This document shows, in pieces, positions 1 through 6,761 of a stretch of DNA of 64,000 nt. This stretch comes from Sanguibacter sp. HDW7. Its GTDB lineage: Bacteria > Actinomycetota > Actinomycetes > Actinomycetales > Cellulomonadaceae. The stretch's first letter is position 1; each line of letters opens with the position of its first letter. The DNA lies in the NCBI RefSeq assembly GCF_011300875.1, contig NZ_CP049862.1:1-64000 (forward strand). Reading direction: 5' to 3'. The translations under genes were made by a program, and so were the position numbers. A model generated the notes under the pieces. It did not search any database. It saw only the letters and a program-made list of their open reading frames with translations, and was not told where the DNA came from.

Positions 1-165
1 CTCGACGACGAGGTAGAAGTCGTGGTCGGACCACTCGTCGAGGCGGGCGCGCTCGGCCCCCGAGCCGAGCAGGACGAGCCCGACGACCTCGGGGCGGACC
101 GCGATCCGGGCGACGAGGGCGTCGGTCCAGGCGTCGAAACGTGCACGGGCGTCGGACGTCGTCAT
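1..165 (-). CDS. Nucleotidyltransferase-like protein (C-terminal part outside the window)
   Basis: Only the first 55 codons are present; the gene runs off the left edge. Reading leftwards from ATG at 165 gives a short helix followed by GLVLLGSGAERARLDEWSDH and then DFYLV. That is the GS plus DxD-type pattern of the nucleotidyltransferase fold seen in aminoglycoside adenylyltransferase-like and MNT-like proteins, with the G-S at about residues 37-38 and the S-D-H-D at about residues 47-50. The substrate cannot be told from this fragment. It lies downstream of the membrane-protein gene on the same strand, separated by about 100 nt, so it need not be in the same operon. Confidence 0.6.
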   Translation of the reverse strand, partial: MTTSDARARFDAWTDALVARIAVRPEVVGLVLLGSGAERARLDEWSDHDFYLVVE

Positions 166-264
166 TGTGCCTCCGGGGTCGAGTGAACCCTGGTGCAGGG
201 CCCGTCCGAGCGTAGGGGGTGCGTGGGCACGAGGGGAAGGTCCGGAAATGCCGAAGAGCCGCGG

Positions 265-912
265 TCACAGACCGCCGATGTCGACGGGCAGCGTGAGCGT
301 GAGCCCGACGGCCGCCACGAGCATGACGACCGAGAGGATGACGGCGAAGCGTGCGCCCCGCGGGTGCGCGATCTTCGTCGCGATACCCGCGAGGAAGAGG
401 ACCGACGCGTAGAGGACGGCGGTGAGGACGTAGCTGTCGCTCGTCTCGCCGGCCTCCGTGCCGCGAAGGGACGCGTCCTCGGCGACTGCCGTGAGCCTCT
501 CGGCCTCGACGCGTGCCGCGAGCCTGTACTCGGGCAGGTCGAACGGCGACCCAGGCGCGAGCTCACCGTCACGCCCGAGCGCACGCCACGCCTCGAAGGC
601 GGGTACGAGCTCGGGACGGAACCTCTCGGCGACCGCCGTGGCTAGCGAGTCGTCACCGCGGACCTCGGCCTCGAGCCACGTGCCGAAGACGTTGAGGTCG
701 CTCGAGAGGTTCCGATTGGCGATGCCCTGCTGAGCGGTCGCGGCGAACTGTGCCTGCGTCGCGGTCTTCGTCCACGTCGACTGGATCGAGCCCCAGCGGG
801 CGGACTCGTAGCCTGTCCAGGCGGTGGCGAGCGTCGTGACGCTGAGGACGATCGCGGCGACGAGCGGCCACGGGCTCGTGTGTTCCGTCGCGGGCGGTCG
901 CTCGTCCGTCAT
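265..912 (-). CDS. Membrane protein of unknown function, three predicted helices
   Basis: This 215-residue protein has one hydrophobic segment near the N-terminus (about residues 13-33), a central soluble stretch rich in Glu, Ala and Arg, and two closely spaced hydrophobic segments at the C-terminus. I do not recognise a named family with certainty; the architecture resembles short DUF4337-like membrane proteins. I chose ATG 912 rather than the upstream start at 1011 because GGAGG lies just before it and the upstream extension crosses the hairpin at 993-1025. It has no obvious operon partner. Function unknown. Confidence 0.7.
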   Translation of the reverse strand: MTDERPPATEHTSPWPLVAAIVLSVTTLATAWTGYESARWGSIQSTWTKTATQAQFAATAQQGIANRNLSSDLNVFGTWLEAEVRGDDSLATAVAERFRPELVPAFEAWRALGRDGELAPGSPFDLPEYRLAARVEAERLTAVAEDASLRGTEAGETSDSYVLTAVLYASVLFLAGIATKIAHPRGARFAVILSVVMLVAAVGLTLTLPVDIGGL

Positions 913-992
913 GGTCCTCCGTCGCTCGGGCGTCGTCGCACGTGGGGCGTCGGATCCGAGCCTACTGAGGACCCGTGGTGAGGGGAATGCCG

Positions 993-1025
993 AAGAGCCG
1001 CGATCCGTCATGGATCGCGGCTCTT
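993..1025. terminator. Perfect hairpin, probable terminator
   Basis: AAGAGCCGCGATCC (993-1006) and its exact complement (1012-1025) enclose the 5-nt loop GTCAT. It lies downstream of the small gene 1093-1239, which reads towards it. There is no long T-tract, as is common for high-GC actinobacteria. Part of its left arm is repeated at 248-263. Confidence 0.7.
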
Positions 1026-1092
1026 GGTGACGACGCGGGAGGATGCGTCGCGGCGGGCGGCGGTCAGTGGCTGCTGACGGGCCGCCGGGGTC

Positions 1093-1239
1093 TCAGCGGA
1101 GGTAGAGCGGGGACTGGTCGGGCACCCGGTGGAGGTCCATCTTCATCCGGAGCTCACCCTGCGGCGTCGGGACCGCGGGGACCGCGTGACGCTTGAGCCA
1201 CCGGACGACCTTGGCGACGGGCTGCTGGACGGAGGACAT
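1093..1239 (-). CDS. Small basic protein (48 aa) divergent from the LysR regulator
   Basis: Reading leftwards from ATG 1239 gives a 48-residue protein that starts MSSVQQPVAKVVRWLKRH and ends PDQSPLYLR. A Shine-Dalgarno AAGGTG precedes the start by about 7 nt, and a strong terminator follows at 993-1025. It is basic, has no Cys and no clear membrane helix, and I recognise no family. It is transcribed away from the LysR gene with only 109 nt between start codons, the usual arrangement of a LysR regulator and its target. That suggests, but does not prove, control by that regulator. Confidence 0.6.
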   Translation of the reverse strand: MSSVQQPVAKVVRWLKRHAVPAVPTPQGELRMKMDLHRVPDQSPLYLR

Positions 1240-1308
1240 CTCTCACACCTTCCTGGAGTTGCGTGGGTCGTGCTGACACCTCAATGGTGACCGCTCCCGC
1301 GCTTAAGC

Positions 1309-1342
1309 ACAATCGAATTGTCTTCGACCCAGGGTTTAGAAT
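1309..1342 (+). promoter_or_regulatory. LysR promoter with ACAAT-N3-ATTGT dyad
   Basis: The inverted repeat ACAAT CGA ATTGT (1309-1321) contains the T-N11-A pattern expected of LysR operators. TAGAAT at 1337-1342 is a -10 box placed 6 nt before the ATG at 1349, so the LysR mRNA is probably leaderless. The dyad covers the -35 region of this promoter and lies upstream of the divergent 48-residue gene, so it could serve both. Confidence 0.55.
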
Positions 1343-1348
1343 CTCTAC

Positions 1349-2254
1349 ATGGCGACAGACGCGAGAAGACTTGCCTTCCTCTTGGCCGTCCACAGGGCTG
1401 GAGGAGTCCTGGCGGCCGCTGACCTGCTGCATCTCACACCCTCCGCCGTCTCTCAGCAGATCGCGCGCCTCGAGCGGGAGGAGGGCGTCACCGTTCTCGA
1501 CCGCGGGCCGCGCGGCGTCACGCTCACGCCCGCGGGGCGTGTCCTCGCCGAGGCCGCCGAGCGCATCGAGGTCGAGCTCGTCTCCGCCCGCAAGCAGCTC
1601 GTCACCCTCGGGGACGACGTCGCGGGCACCGTGACGATCGCGTCCTTCCAGACCGTCACCGTCGCCGTCCTCGTCCCGGCTCTCATCGCCCTCAAGGACG
1701 CGCACCCGGGCGTCGAGGTCGTGCTCAAGGACATGGAGTACGGCGAGGGAGTGCGCGCGCTGCGCGCGGGCGAGGTCGACATCGTCCTCCACGAGCGTGA
1801 CGAGCGCGCGCAGCCCAACGTCGCGCGCGGCCAGCGCGACGTTCCAGTGCTCGACGAGCCCTGGCGCCTCGTCGTGCCCGCGACCATGCCGACGCCCACC
1901 TCGCTCCACGACCTCGCGGGCGTGCGCTGGGTCGGTCCCGACCCGACGACCGCGTCGGCACGTGCGCTCGGCCGGCTCGGCGCCGAGATCGGTGCCGCAC
2001 CGACGACGCGTCACTCGTTCTACGACTTCGGCGTCGCCCTCGCGCTCGTCGCCGCGGGCGAGGGCGTCGGGCTGCTCCCGGCCCTCGCGCTGCGCGCGGG
2101 CGTGCCCGACGGCGTCGAGGTCGTGACGATGCCCGGGCTCGGGTCGCGCCGCATCGTCGCGCGTCACCGCCAGACCCGCCACGAGCCCGGACCGGCCGTG
2201 GCCTCGGTCATCGAGGCGATCACGACGGAGGCCGCGCGCATCACGCTCGGGTGA
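1349..2254 (+). CDS. LysR family transcriptional regulator
   Basis: This 301-residue protein has an N-terminal winged helix-turn-helix (about residues 5-62, with the pattern AADLLHLTPSAVSQQIARLE). A LysR substrate-binding domain follows from about residue 90 to the end (TVTIASFQTVTVAVLVPALI, then the GEGVGLLPALAL segment typical of effector domains). Length is normal for the family. The start is fixed by the TAGAAT box 6 nt upstream. It is divergent from a 48-residue gene, its most likely target. The ligand cannot be inferred. Confidence 0.9.
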   Translation: MATDARRLAFLLAVHRAGGVLAAADLLHLTPSAVSQQIARLEREEGVTVLDRGPRGVTLTPAGRVLAEAAERIEVELVSARKQLVTLGDDVAGTVTIASFQTVTVAVLVPALIALKDAHPGVEVVLKDMEYGEGVRALRAGEVDIVLHERDERAQPNVARGQRDVPVLDEPWRLVVPATMPTPTSLHDLAGVRWVGPDPTTASARALGRLGAEIGAAPTTRHSFYDFGVALALVAAGEGVGLLPALALRAGVPDGVEVVTMPGLGSRRIVARHRQTRHEPGPAVASVIEAITTEAARITLG

Positions 2255-2287
2255 GCGCCTCCGCGCGGCCCGCACGCCGCCCGCGGG

Positions 2288-2632
2288 TCAGTTGACGCAG
2301 AAGAGGTTGCCGTCCGGGTCCGCGAGCGTCGTCCACTCGTTGCCGCCCTCGGCGTGGTCGGCGACGAGGCGGGCGCCGAGGGCGACGAGCTCGTCGACGG
2401 CGGCGACGCGGTCGGTGACGTGCAGGTCGAGGTGCAGGCGATTCTTGCCGGGAGTCGGGTCGTCGACCCGCTGGAACCCGAGCGTGGGGAGGCCGTCCGT
2501 CGGGGCGAGCATCGAGAACTCCTCGTGCTCGAGGGTGAAGGGCGCGCCGGTCGCGCGCGACCACCATCGCGCCAGCGCGAGCGCGTCCTGGGAGTCGACG
2601 GTGACCATGGCCGAGGCGATCGAGATGCTCAT
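2288..2632 (-). CDS. VOC superfamily protein (glyoxalase/bleomycin-resistance fold)
   Basis: This 114-residue single-domain protein begins MSISIASAMVTVDSQDALAL, the usual first beta strand and helix of VOC domains. It ends with the family signature WTTLADPDGNLFCVN, in which the Asp-Pro-xGN loop precedes the last strand. The central HLDLHVTD and the C-terminal region could supply metal ligands, but the set is not complete enough to name an enzyme. TAGCGT lies 7 nt upstream of the ATG on the minus strand, so translation is probably leaderless. Substrate unknown. Confidence 0.85.
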   Translation of the reverse strand: MSISIASAMVTVDSQDALALARWWSRATGAPFTLEHEEFSMLAPTDGLPTLGFQRVDDPTPGKNRLHLDLHVTDRVAAVDELVALGARLVADHAEGGNEWTTLADPDGNLFCVN

Positions 2633-3006
2633 GGTGGGAACGCTAGGCGCAGCACAGCGCTGCCGGGAGGGAGCGAAGGTCCCGGCCGCGCTGCAGGCGT
2701 GAGGGTGCTGGGTCGGCCCGTGTCCGGACGGGGTCGGGCACCGAGGAGCGGATGAAAGTCACGGGCGGGCTTGACGATCTCATGACGAAACCGCGGGGAG
2801 TCGCGCCTGGTCATTGCGAGATTCAGCCCTTTGCATGGGACTTTCAGCCCACGAAGGGCTCGAAGCGCCTTCCTGGGTGGAACCACCCGGGGTCCTAGAA
2901 AACGATATCGACACGTCCGTAGCGTCGACGCCCGGAGCCCGGCAGACCGTCGGGAACCGGACCGCAGGGCGCCCACGAAGCGCCCCACGACAGACAGGAC
3001 ACCATC
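2633..3006. other. 374-nt intergenic region upstream of the surface operon
   Basis: No gene is seen here. It holds the -10 box of the VOC gene at its left end and a Dos-type motif at 2821-2850. A GC-rich hairpin at 2872-2890 follows (CCTGGGTGG aa CCACCCGG, one wobble pair). The A-rich stretch GAAAACGATATCGACACG near 2897-2914 is probably promoter DNA for the operon starting at 3007. Confidence 0.5.
2821..2850. promoter_or_regulatory. GGGACTTTCAGCCC motif, DosR/DevR-like
   Basis: GGGACTTTCAGCCC (2837-2850) fits the degenerate dormancy-regulator pattern GGGACTT-NN-R-N-CCC. On the same 30 nt, TTCAGCCC occurs a second time (2822-2829). A close relative, with one extra base, precedes the formate/nitrite transporter at 21437-21451. 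The assignment to DosR is inference from the motif only. Confidence 0.35.
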
Positions 3007-3576
3007 ATGGACAAGCTCACCAAGGGACTTCTCGCCGCCGGCCTCGGCGGAGCGCTCCTCATCGGCGGCGGCACGACGCTCGCCTACTGGACCGACGACG
3101 CCAGCGTCGACGGCGCGGGCATCACCGCCGGCACGCTCGAGATCACCGCGGCCCCCACGGCCGACGACGGCTGGACCGTCACCCACGGCACCACGACGAC
3201 CGACGTCGCCGCGATCGCGGCACTGAGGATCGTCCCGGGCGACACCCTCACCCACACCTCGACGTACACGCTCACAGCCGTCGGGGACAACCTCCGCATC
3301 GACGCCCAGGCCGACGACGCGACGATCGCGCCCGCGACCTCGGCCGCCGCCGACGTCGCGCTCGCCGCGCGACTGGCTGCCGACGCGAGCGTCACCGTCG
3401 ACGGCACCCCGATCGCCGACTTCGTCGCCACCACCGGGACCCACGACGTCGTCATCTCCGTCGCCCTCACCTGGCCGTTCGACGGCTCCGGCTCGCCGGC
3501 CGCCGACAACGCAGCGCGTGGCGGTGCCGTCGACCTCGACGACTTCGCCGTCACCGTCCGTCAGGTCCAGGGCTGA
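3007..3576 (+). CDS. Alternate-type (SipW-like) signal peptide secreted protein
   Basis: This 189-residue exported protein has a short basic N-terminus and a Gly/Ala/Leu core. The signal-peptide end LAYWTDDASVDGAGITAGTL (about residues 25-44) follows. This is the hallmark of alternate-type signal peptides processed by SipW-type peptidases and found in TasA/camelysin-like proteins. The remainder is a Thr/Asp/Ala-rich beta-type domain with no LPXTG motif. It is the first gene of a four-gene operon that ends in its own signal peptidase. Likely role: structural surface or matrix fibre subunit. That role is inferred from context. Confidence 0.8.
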   Translation: MDKLTKGLLAAGLGGALLIGGGTTLAYWTDDASVDGAGITAGTLEITAAPTADDGWTVTHGTTTTDVAAIAALRIVPGDTLTHTSTYTLTAVGDNLRIDAQADDATIAPATSAAADVALAARLAADASVTVDGTPIADFVATTGTHDVVISVALTWPFDGSGSPAADNAARGGAVDLDDFAVTVRQVQG

Positions 3577-3629
3577 GGAACCGTCCGGGGCCGGCCCACG
3601 GCCCCGGACGGCCCGCGACGGAGGCCACC

Positions 3630-4193
3630 ATGACGACGACCACACCACGCGCCCGGTCCCTGCGACGCCGCCTCGGTGTCGCAGCGGCCGCGACGCTTCT
3701 CGCGGCGAGCGCCGCAGGCGGCACCTACGCCTACTTCGCCGACCAGGCGGAACCACTGCCCGGAGGCGCTCGCATCACCGCCGGCACGACGAGCATCACG
3801 ATGTACGGCGACAAGGAGGTGACGCTCGGCCTGCAGGGCCTCTATCCCGGCGGGCAACGCAGCTTCTACATCCCCACGACCGTCTCCGGCCGCGCGACCT
3901 ACGACATCCACCTCGAGGCGACGACCGTCGTCAACGACCCGGTCGCCCGGGCACTCACGCTGCGCATCTTCGAGAACGCCAACAGCCATGCGTGCGACGC
4001 ACCCAAGGACGGCGGGATCGTCGGTCCCCTGCTCGACTTCCCTGACGACGTCTTCGCGCGGATCGCCGGCACGACGTCCACCGGGCTGTGCCTCGTCTTC
4101 ATGCTCGACCCCGTCGCGGCTGCGAACCTCGTCGGAAGCGAGACGCGCTTCGTCCTCGACGTCGTCGCGACCCAGGCCGACGGGAGGGCGTGA
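3630..4193 (+). CDS. SipW-dependent-type signal peptide secreted protein
   Basis: This 187-residue protein has an Arg-rich N-terminus (residues 7-15) and an Ala-rich hydrophobic core. TYAYFADQAE follows at about residues 32-41, the AYF-type SipW cleavage region. The mature part begins with ITAGTTSITMYGDKEV and looks like an all-beta domain with a Cys pair (HACDAPKDG and TGLCLVF). I chose ATG 3630 because GGAGG precedes it by 5 nt and the upstream reading-frame extension has no sign of being coding. Its stop overlaps the next start (TGATG). It is probably a companion subunit of the protein encoded upstream. Confidence 0.8.
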   Translation: MTTTTPRARSLRRRLGVAAAATLLAASAAGGTYAYFADQAEPLPGGARITAGTTSITMYGDKEVTLGLQGLYPGGQRSFYIPTTVSGRATYDIHLEATTVVNDPVARALTLRIFENANSHACDAPKDGGIVGPLLDFPDDVFARIAGTTSTGLCLVFMLDPVAAANLVGSETRFVLDVVATQADGRA

Positions 4194-5275
4194 TGAGACA
4201 CCGCGCGATCATCGCCGTCCTGCTCGCGGCCGTCCTTGGCGGCGCGTCGTCCGGCGCCGCGTGGGCGCGCTGGCAGGCGCGGGTTCCGGTGCACGGCGGT
4301 ATCCAGGTCACGCGGGTCGTCACCCTGCCCGCACCGGTCGAGCCCTCGACGCCGGTCGTGCCCTCAGCACCGGCTGAGACCTCCGCGCTGTCGGAGTCCG
4401 TCGAGCCTGCCAGCCCCGTCGAGCCTGCCGAGACGGCCGGCCCTGTCGAGCCCGCCGCAGCGGTGGGACCGGCCAGGGCCGAGGGCGCCGGGACCGTCGT
4501 CCCCGCCGTCTACAGCGCCGCCGTCCACAGCGCCGCGTCCACCGCCCGAGCCCGCGCCGTCAGGACCGCGGCCGCCGACGGGACCGTCGAAGGATCCGCA
4601 GGGATCCTCGTCTCCGCCGACGGCCGCACCTTCGCTCCCGACCTCACGACCGGGATCTTCCCCGACACGACGCGGATGGTCCCCGGCGGAACGACGAGCG
4701 CCGACCTCTGGGTGCGCAGCAGCGGCGACGTCGACGCCCGCCTCCGCCTCGAGCTGCTCGACGTCGCGGCGGACGACCCCGACCTCGCCGCAGCGCTCAC
4801 CCTCGGCGTCGACGCCGTCGCGGACGGCACGGCCACGACGACCCCCACGACCGTCGCGGAGGCCGACGCCTGCACGGTGCTCGTCCGCGACATCGACCTC
4901 CCCGCAGGTCGTACGGTGCACCTGCGGGCGACGGCAGCGCTCGGCAACCTCGTCGGCACCCAGGGCCAGGGATCCAGCGCGACGTTCCGCTACCGCGTCG
5001 TCGCGTCCGACACGCGCCTTACCGCCCCCGAGGACCCCGGGGCGTGCGCCGAGGGAGAGCCCGACGGCGCGAGCACCGCACCGCCGACGACGCCGCAGCC
5101 GGACGACGGCGCCGACGGTCCGGGCACGCTGCCCGCGACGGGCGCCCAGGTCGTCCTGCTCGCCGCAGGAGCGTCCGCGATGCTCCTCCTCGGCGGGATG
5201 CTGCGCCGGCGTCGTGGCGGCCAGCGTTCCGTAGCCGCCGCGTCGTCCGCGCCGACCGACGCCAGGCGCCCGTGA
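4193..5275 (+). CDS. LPXTG cell-wall anchored protein of the SipW operon
   Basis: This 360-residue protein has an N-terminal signal sequence ending near AAWARWQARV. A Pro/Glu/Val-rich spacer (about residues 45-100) follows, with repeated VEPA and EPA blocks. Next is a beta-rich domain (about residues 140-290), and then the sorting signal LPATG, a hydrophobic segment and the RRRR tail. A sortase should couple it to peptidoglycan; no sortase gene is in the window. It starts at an ATG overlapping the previous stop with GGGAGGG upstream, and its stop overlaps the peptidase start (GTGA). It could be the wall anchor for the two secreted subunits. Confidence 0.8.
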   Translation: MRHRAIIAVLLAAVLGGASSGAAWARWQARVPVHGGIQVTRVVTLPAPVEPSTPVVPSAPAETSALSESVEPASPVEPAETAGPVEPAAAVGPARAEGAGTVVPAVYSAAVHSAASTARARAVRTAAADGTVEGSAGILVSADGRTFAPDLTTGIFPDTTRMVPGGTTSADLWVRSSGDVDARLRLELLDVAADDPDLAAALTLGVDAVADGTATTTPTTVAEADACTVLVRDIDLPAGRTVHLRATAALGNLVGTQGQGSSATFRYRVVASDTRLTAPEDPGACAEGEPDGASTAPPTTPQPDDGADGPGTLPATGAQVVLLAAGASAMLLLGGMLRRRRGGQRSVAAASSAPTDARRP

Positions 5276-5859
5276 CCACGGTCGGCGGGGTGGTCAGCCG
5301 GACGGCGTCGGTCGTCTCACGCATCGTCCTTCTCGCGGGGCTCGCGCTCGTGGTCCTCGTCGTCGTCGTGCCGGCCACGACGGGCGCCGTGGCGCTCGCC
5401 GTCCTCACGGGTTCGATGGCGCCGACGTATCCGGCCGGCAGCCTCGTCGTCGTCCGACCCGTCGACGTCGACGAGCTCCGCGCCGGAGACGTCGTCACCT
5501 ACCAGGCGGAGAGCGGGCGAGCGACCCTTGTCACCCACAGGGTGACGGGGGTCGAGCACCGCTCCGACGGCACCCTGCGCCTCGTCACCCAGGGCGACGC
5601 CAACCGCGTGCCCGACCCCGAGCCCGTGCGTGCGGAACAGGTCGTCGGTCAGGTCTGGTATGCCGTCCCGCACGTCGGGCGGCTCACGACCGCGCTCGAC
5701 GGTCACACCCGCGGTGCCGCGCTCGCGCTCGTCGCAGGTGCTCTCCTCGCGCACGGCGCGTGGCACGTCGTCACCGGGCTCCGCGAGCGTCGCCGCCGCC
5801 CCGTGGCCGCGCCCGCCGCAGCGTCCGGCAGCGAGCACCGTCCTGGGCGTGCCGCCTGA
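5272..5859 (+). CDS. sipW: Signal peptidase I, SipW/ER type
   Basis: This 195-residue membrane peptidase has an N-terminal hydrophobic segment (about residues 17-46) and the catalytic serine in LTGSMAPTYPAGSLVVV (Ser48). The His-containing box follows (VTHRVTG, His89), then GDAN and a second C-terminal membrane segment. The Ser-His arrangement in place of Ser-Lys is typical of the SipW/ER/archaeal class, which cleaves TasA-like precursors. I chose the GTG at 5272 because it overlaps the preceding stop by 4 nt. The operon position makes the two or three exported proteins upstream its natural substrates. Confidence 0.85.
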   Translation: MTTVGGVVSRTASVVSRIVLLAGLALVVLVVVVPATTGAVALAVLTGSMAPTYPAGSLVVVRPVDVDELRAGDVVTYQAESGRATLVTHRVTGVEHRSDGTLRLVTQGDANRVPDPEPVRAEQVVGQVWYAVPHVGRLTTALDGHTRGAALALVAGALLAHGAWHVVTGLRERRRRPVAAPAAASGSEHRPGRAA

Positions 5860-5879
5860 CCCGGTCCCGGGCATGAGTA

Positions 5880-5931
5880 GGGCCCGTGAGGTGCTAGCGC
5901 GTGCGGCGGACGACCGCACCCTCACGGGCCC
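5880..5931. terminator. Long GC-rich hairpin, probable bidirectional terminator
   Basis: GGGCCCGTGAGGTGC (5880-5894) pairs with GCACCCTCACGGGCCC (5916-5931) with one bulged base. It follows the SipW operon on the plus strand and also the 12-residue reading frame on the minus strand. Confidence 0.7.
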
Positions 5932-5969
5932 CGGTGGTCGCCCCGTGCCGGCGACCTGGTGTGCCGGTG

Positions 5970-6008
5970 TCAGCCGGCGACCACCTCGAGAGTCCACTCG
6001 TTCTTCAT
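5970..6008 (-). CDS. Candidate 12-residue peptide gene with extreme Shine-Dalgarno
   Basis: On the minus strand an ATG at 6008 opens the frame MKNEWTLEVVAG and then stops. Upstream lies AAAGGAGGTGATCC, a perfect match to the anti-Shine-Dalgarno tail of 16S rRNA, with 11 nt from GGAGG to the ATG. An in-frame GTG inside that sequence would add MIHE to the N-terminus. A strong hairpin lies 39 nt beyond the stop. The tidy unit of ribosome site, short frame and terminator suggests a real transcript. It could be a peptide precursor, a translated leader or a ribosome-site decoy. I recognise no family. Confidence 0.4.
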   Translation of the reverse strand: MKNEWTLEVVAG

Positions 6009-6012
6009 CTCG

Positions 6013-6028
6013 TGGATCACCTCCTTTC
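6013..6028 (-). promoter_or_regulatory. 16-nt perfect complement to the 16S rRNA 3-prime end
   Basis: The plus strand reads TGGATCACCTCCTTTC, identical to the last bases of 16S rRNA, so the minus-strand transcript carries an extended Shine-Dalgarno. No other ribosome site seen in this window is this long. Confidence 0.6.
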
Positions 6029-6128
6029 GTCGATGCACCCGACGCTACGCGCGCGCCGCGCCGGACCGCACCACTATTTCGTCGTGGGCGCGCGGAGCGG
6101 CACGATGGTCCCGTCGAAGGAGGAGAAC

Positions 6129-6632
6129 ATGCTCAGGGTCATGACGGTGTGCACGGGCAACATCTGCCGGTCACCCATGGCGGAGATCGTGCTGCGGCAC
6201 CATCTCGAGGAGGCAGGTCTCGGCGGCCACGTCACCGTCGACTCGACGGGCATCTCGGACGAGGAGCACGGCCGGCCGGTCGACCGTCGGGCACGGACGG
6301 CGCTCGAGGCGCGCGGCTACGTCGTCGGCGACCACCGTGCCCGACGCGTCCGGGCCGACGAGCTCCCTGCGCGTGACCTCGTGCTCGCGATGACGCAGCA
6401 CCATGCGCGCGTCCTGCGGTCGATGCTCCCGCTCGGGGACGAGCGCGTCGTGATGTTCCGCGCGTTCGACCCGACCGCGCCCGCCGTCGTCGACGGCGAC
6501 GAGCGCGTGCTCGACGTCGACGACCCCTGGTACGGCGGGTCCGAGGACTTCGAGACGTGCCTCGACCAGGTCGAGGCAGCGGCCGCCGGCGTCGTCGCGC
6601 ACGTGCGCGCTCTGCTCGCGGCACGCGCCTGA
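6129..6632 (+). CDS. Low-molecular-weight protein tyrosine phosphatase
   Basis: This 167-residue cytosolic enzyme removes phosphate from tyrosine residues through a phosphocysteine intermediate. The P-loop VCTGNICRSPMAE (about residues 6-18) carries the catalytic Cys, the Arg and the Ser. The general acid Asp is in DVDDPWYGG near residue 137. Length matches the LMW-PTP family. ATG 6129 is preceded by GGAGGA at 5 nt; the longer frame upstream lacks such a site. In actinobacteria these enzymes often act in polysaccharide or signalling control, but no partner kinase is seen here. Confidence 0.9.
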   Translation: MLRVMTVCTGNICRSPMAEIVLRHHLEEAGLGGHVTVDSTGISDEEHGRPVDRRARTALEARGYVVGDHRARRVRADELPARDLVLAMTQHHARVLRSMLPLGDERVVMFRAFDPTAPAVVDGDERVLDVDDPWYGGSEDFETCLDQVEAAAAGVVAHVRALLAARA

Positions 6633-6761
6633 GCCCTCCGTCGGCGTCGCCTTCCGCGCGGCGCCGACGCGGGACGTGGGGCAGAATCCCGGCGCGTACG
6701 GCGCACGGACCTGCGTCGAAGTACCGCTCCGCCGCCGCGCCCCGTCGGGCAGGATGACCGT

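Noticed and set aside
6013-6028. Sequence identical to the 16S rRNA 3-prime end
   Set aside because: Only 16 nt match and no upstream rRNA is present. On the other strand it is an extended Shine-Dalgarno, which explains it better than a fragment of an rRNA gene.
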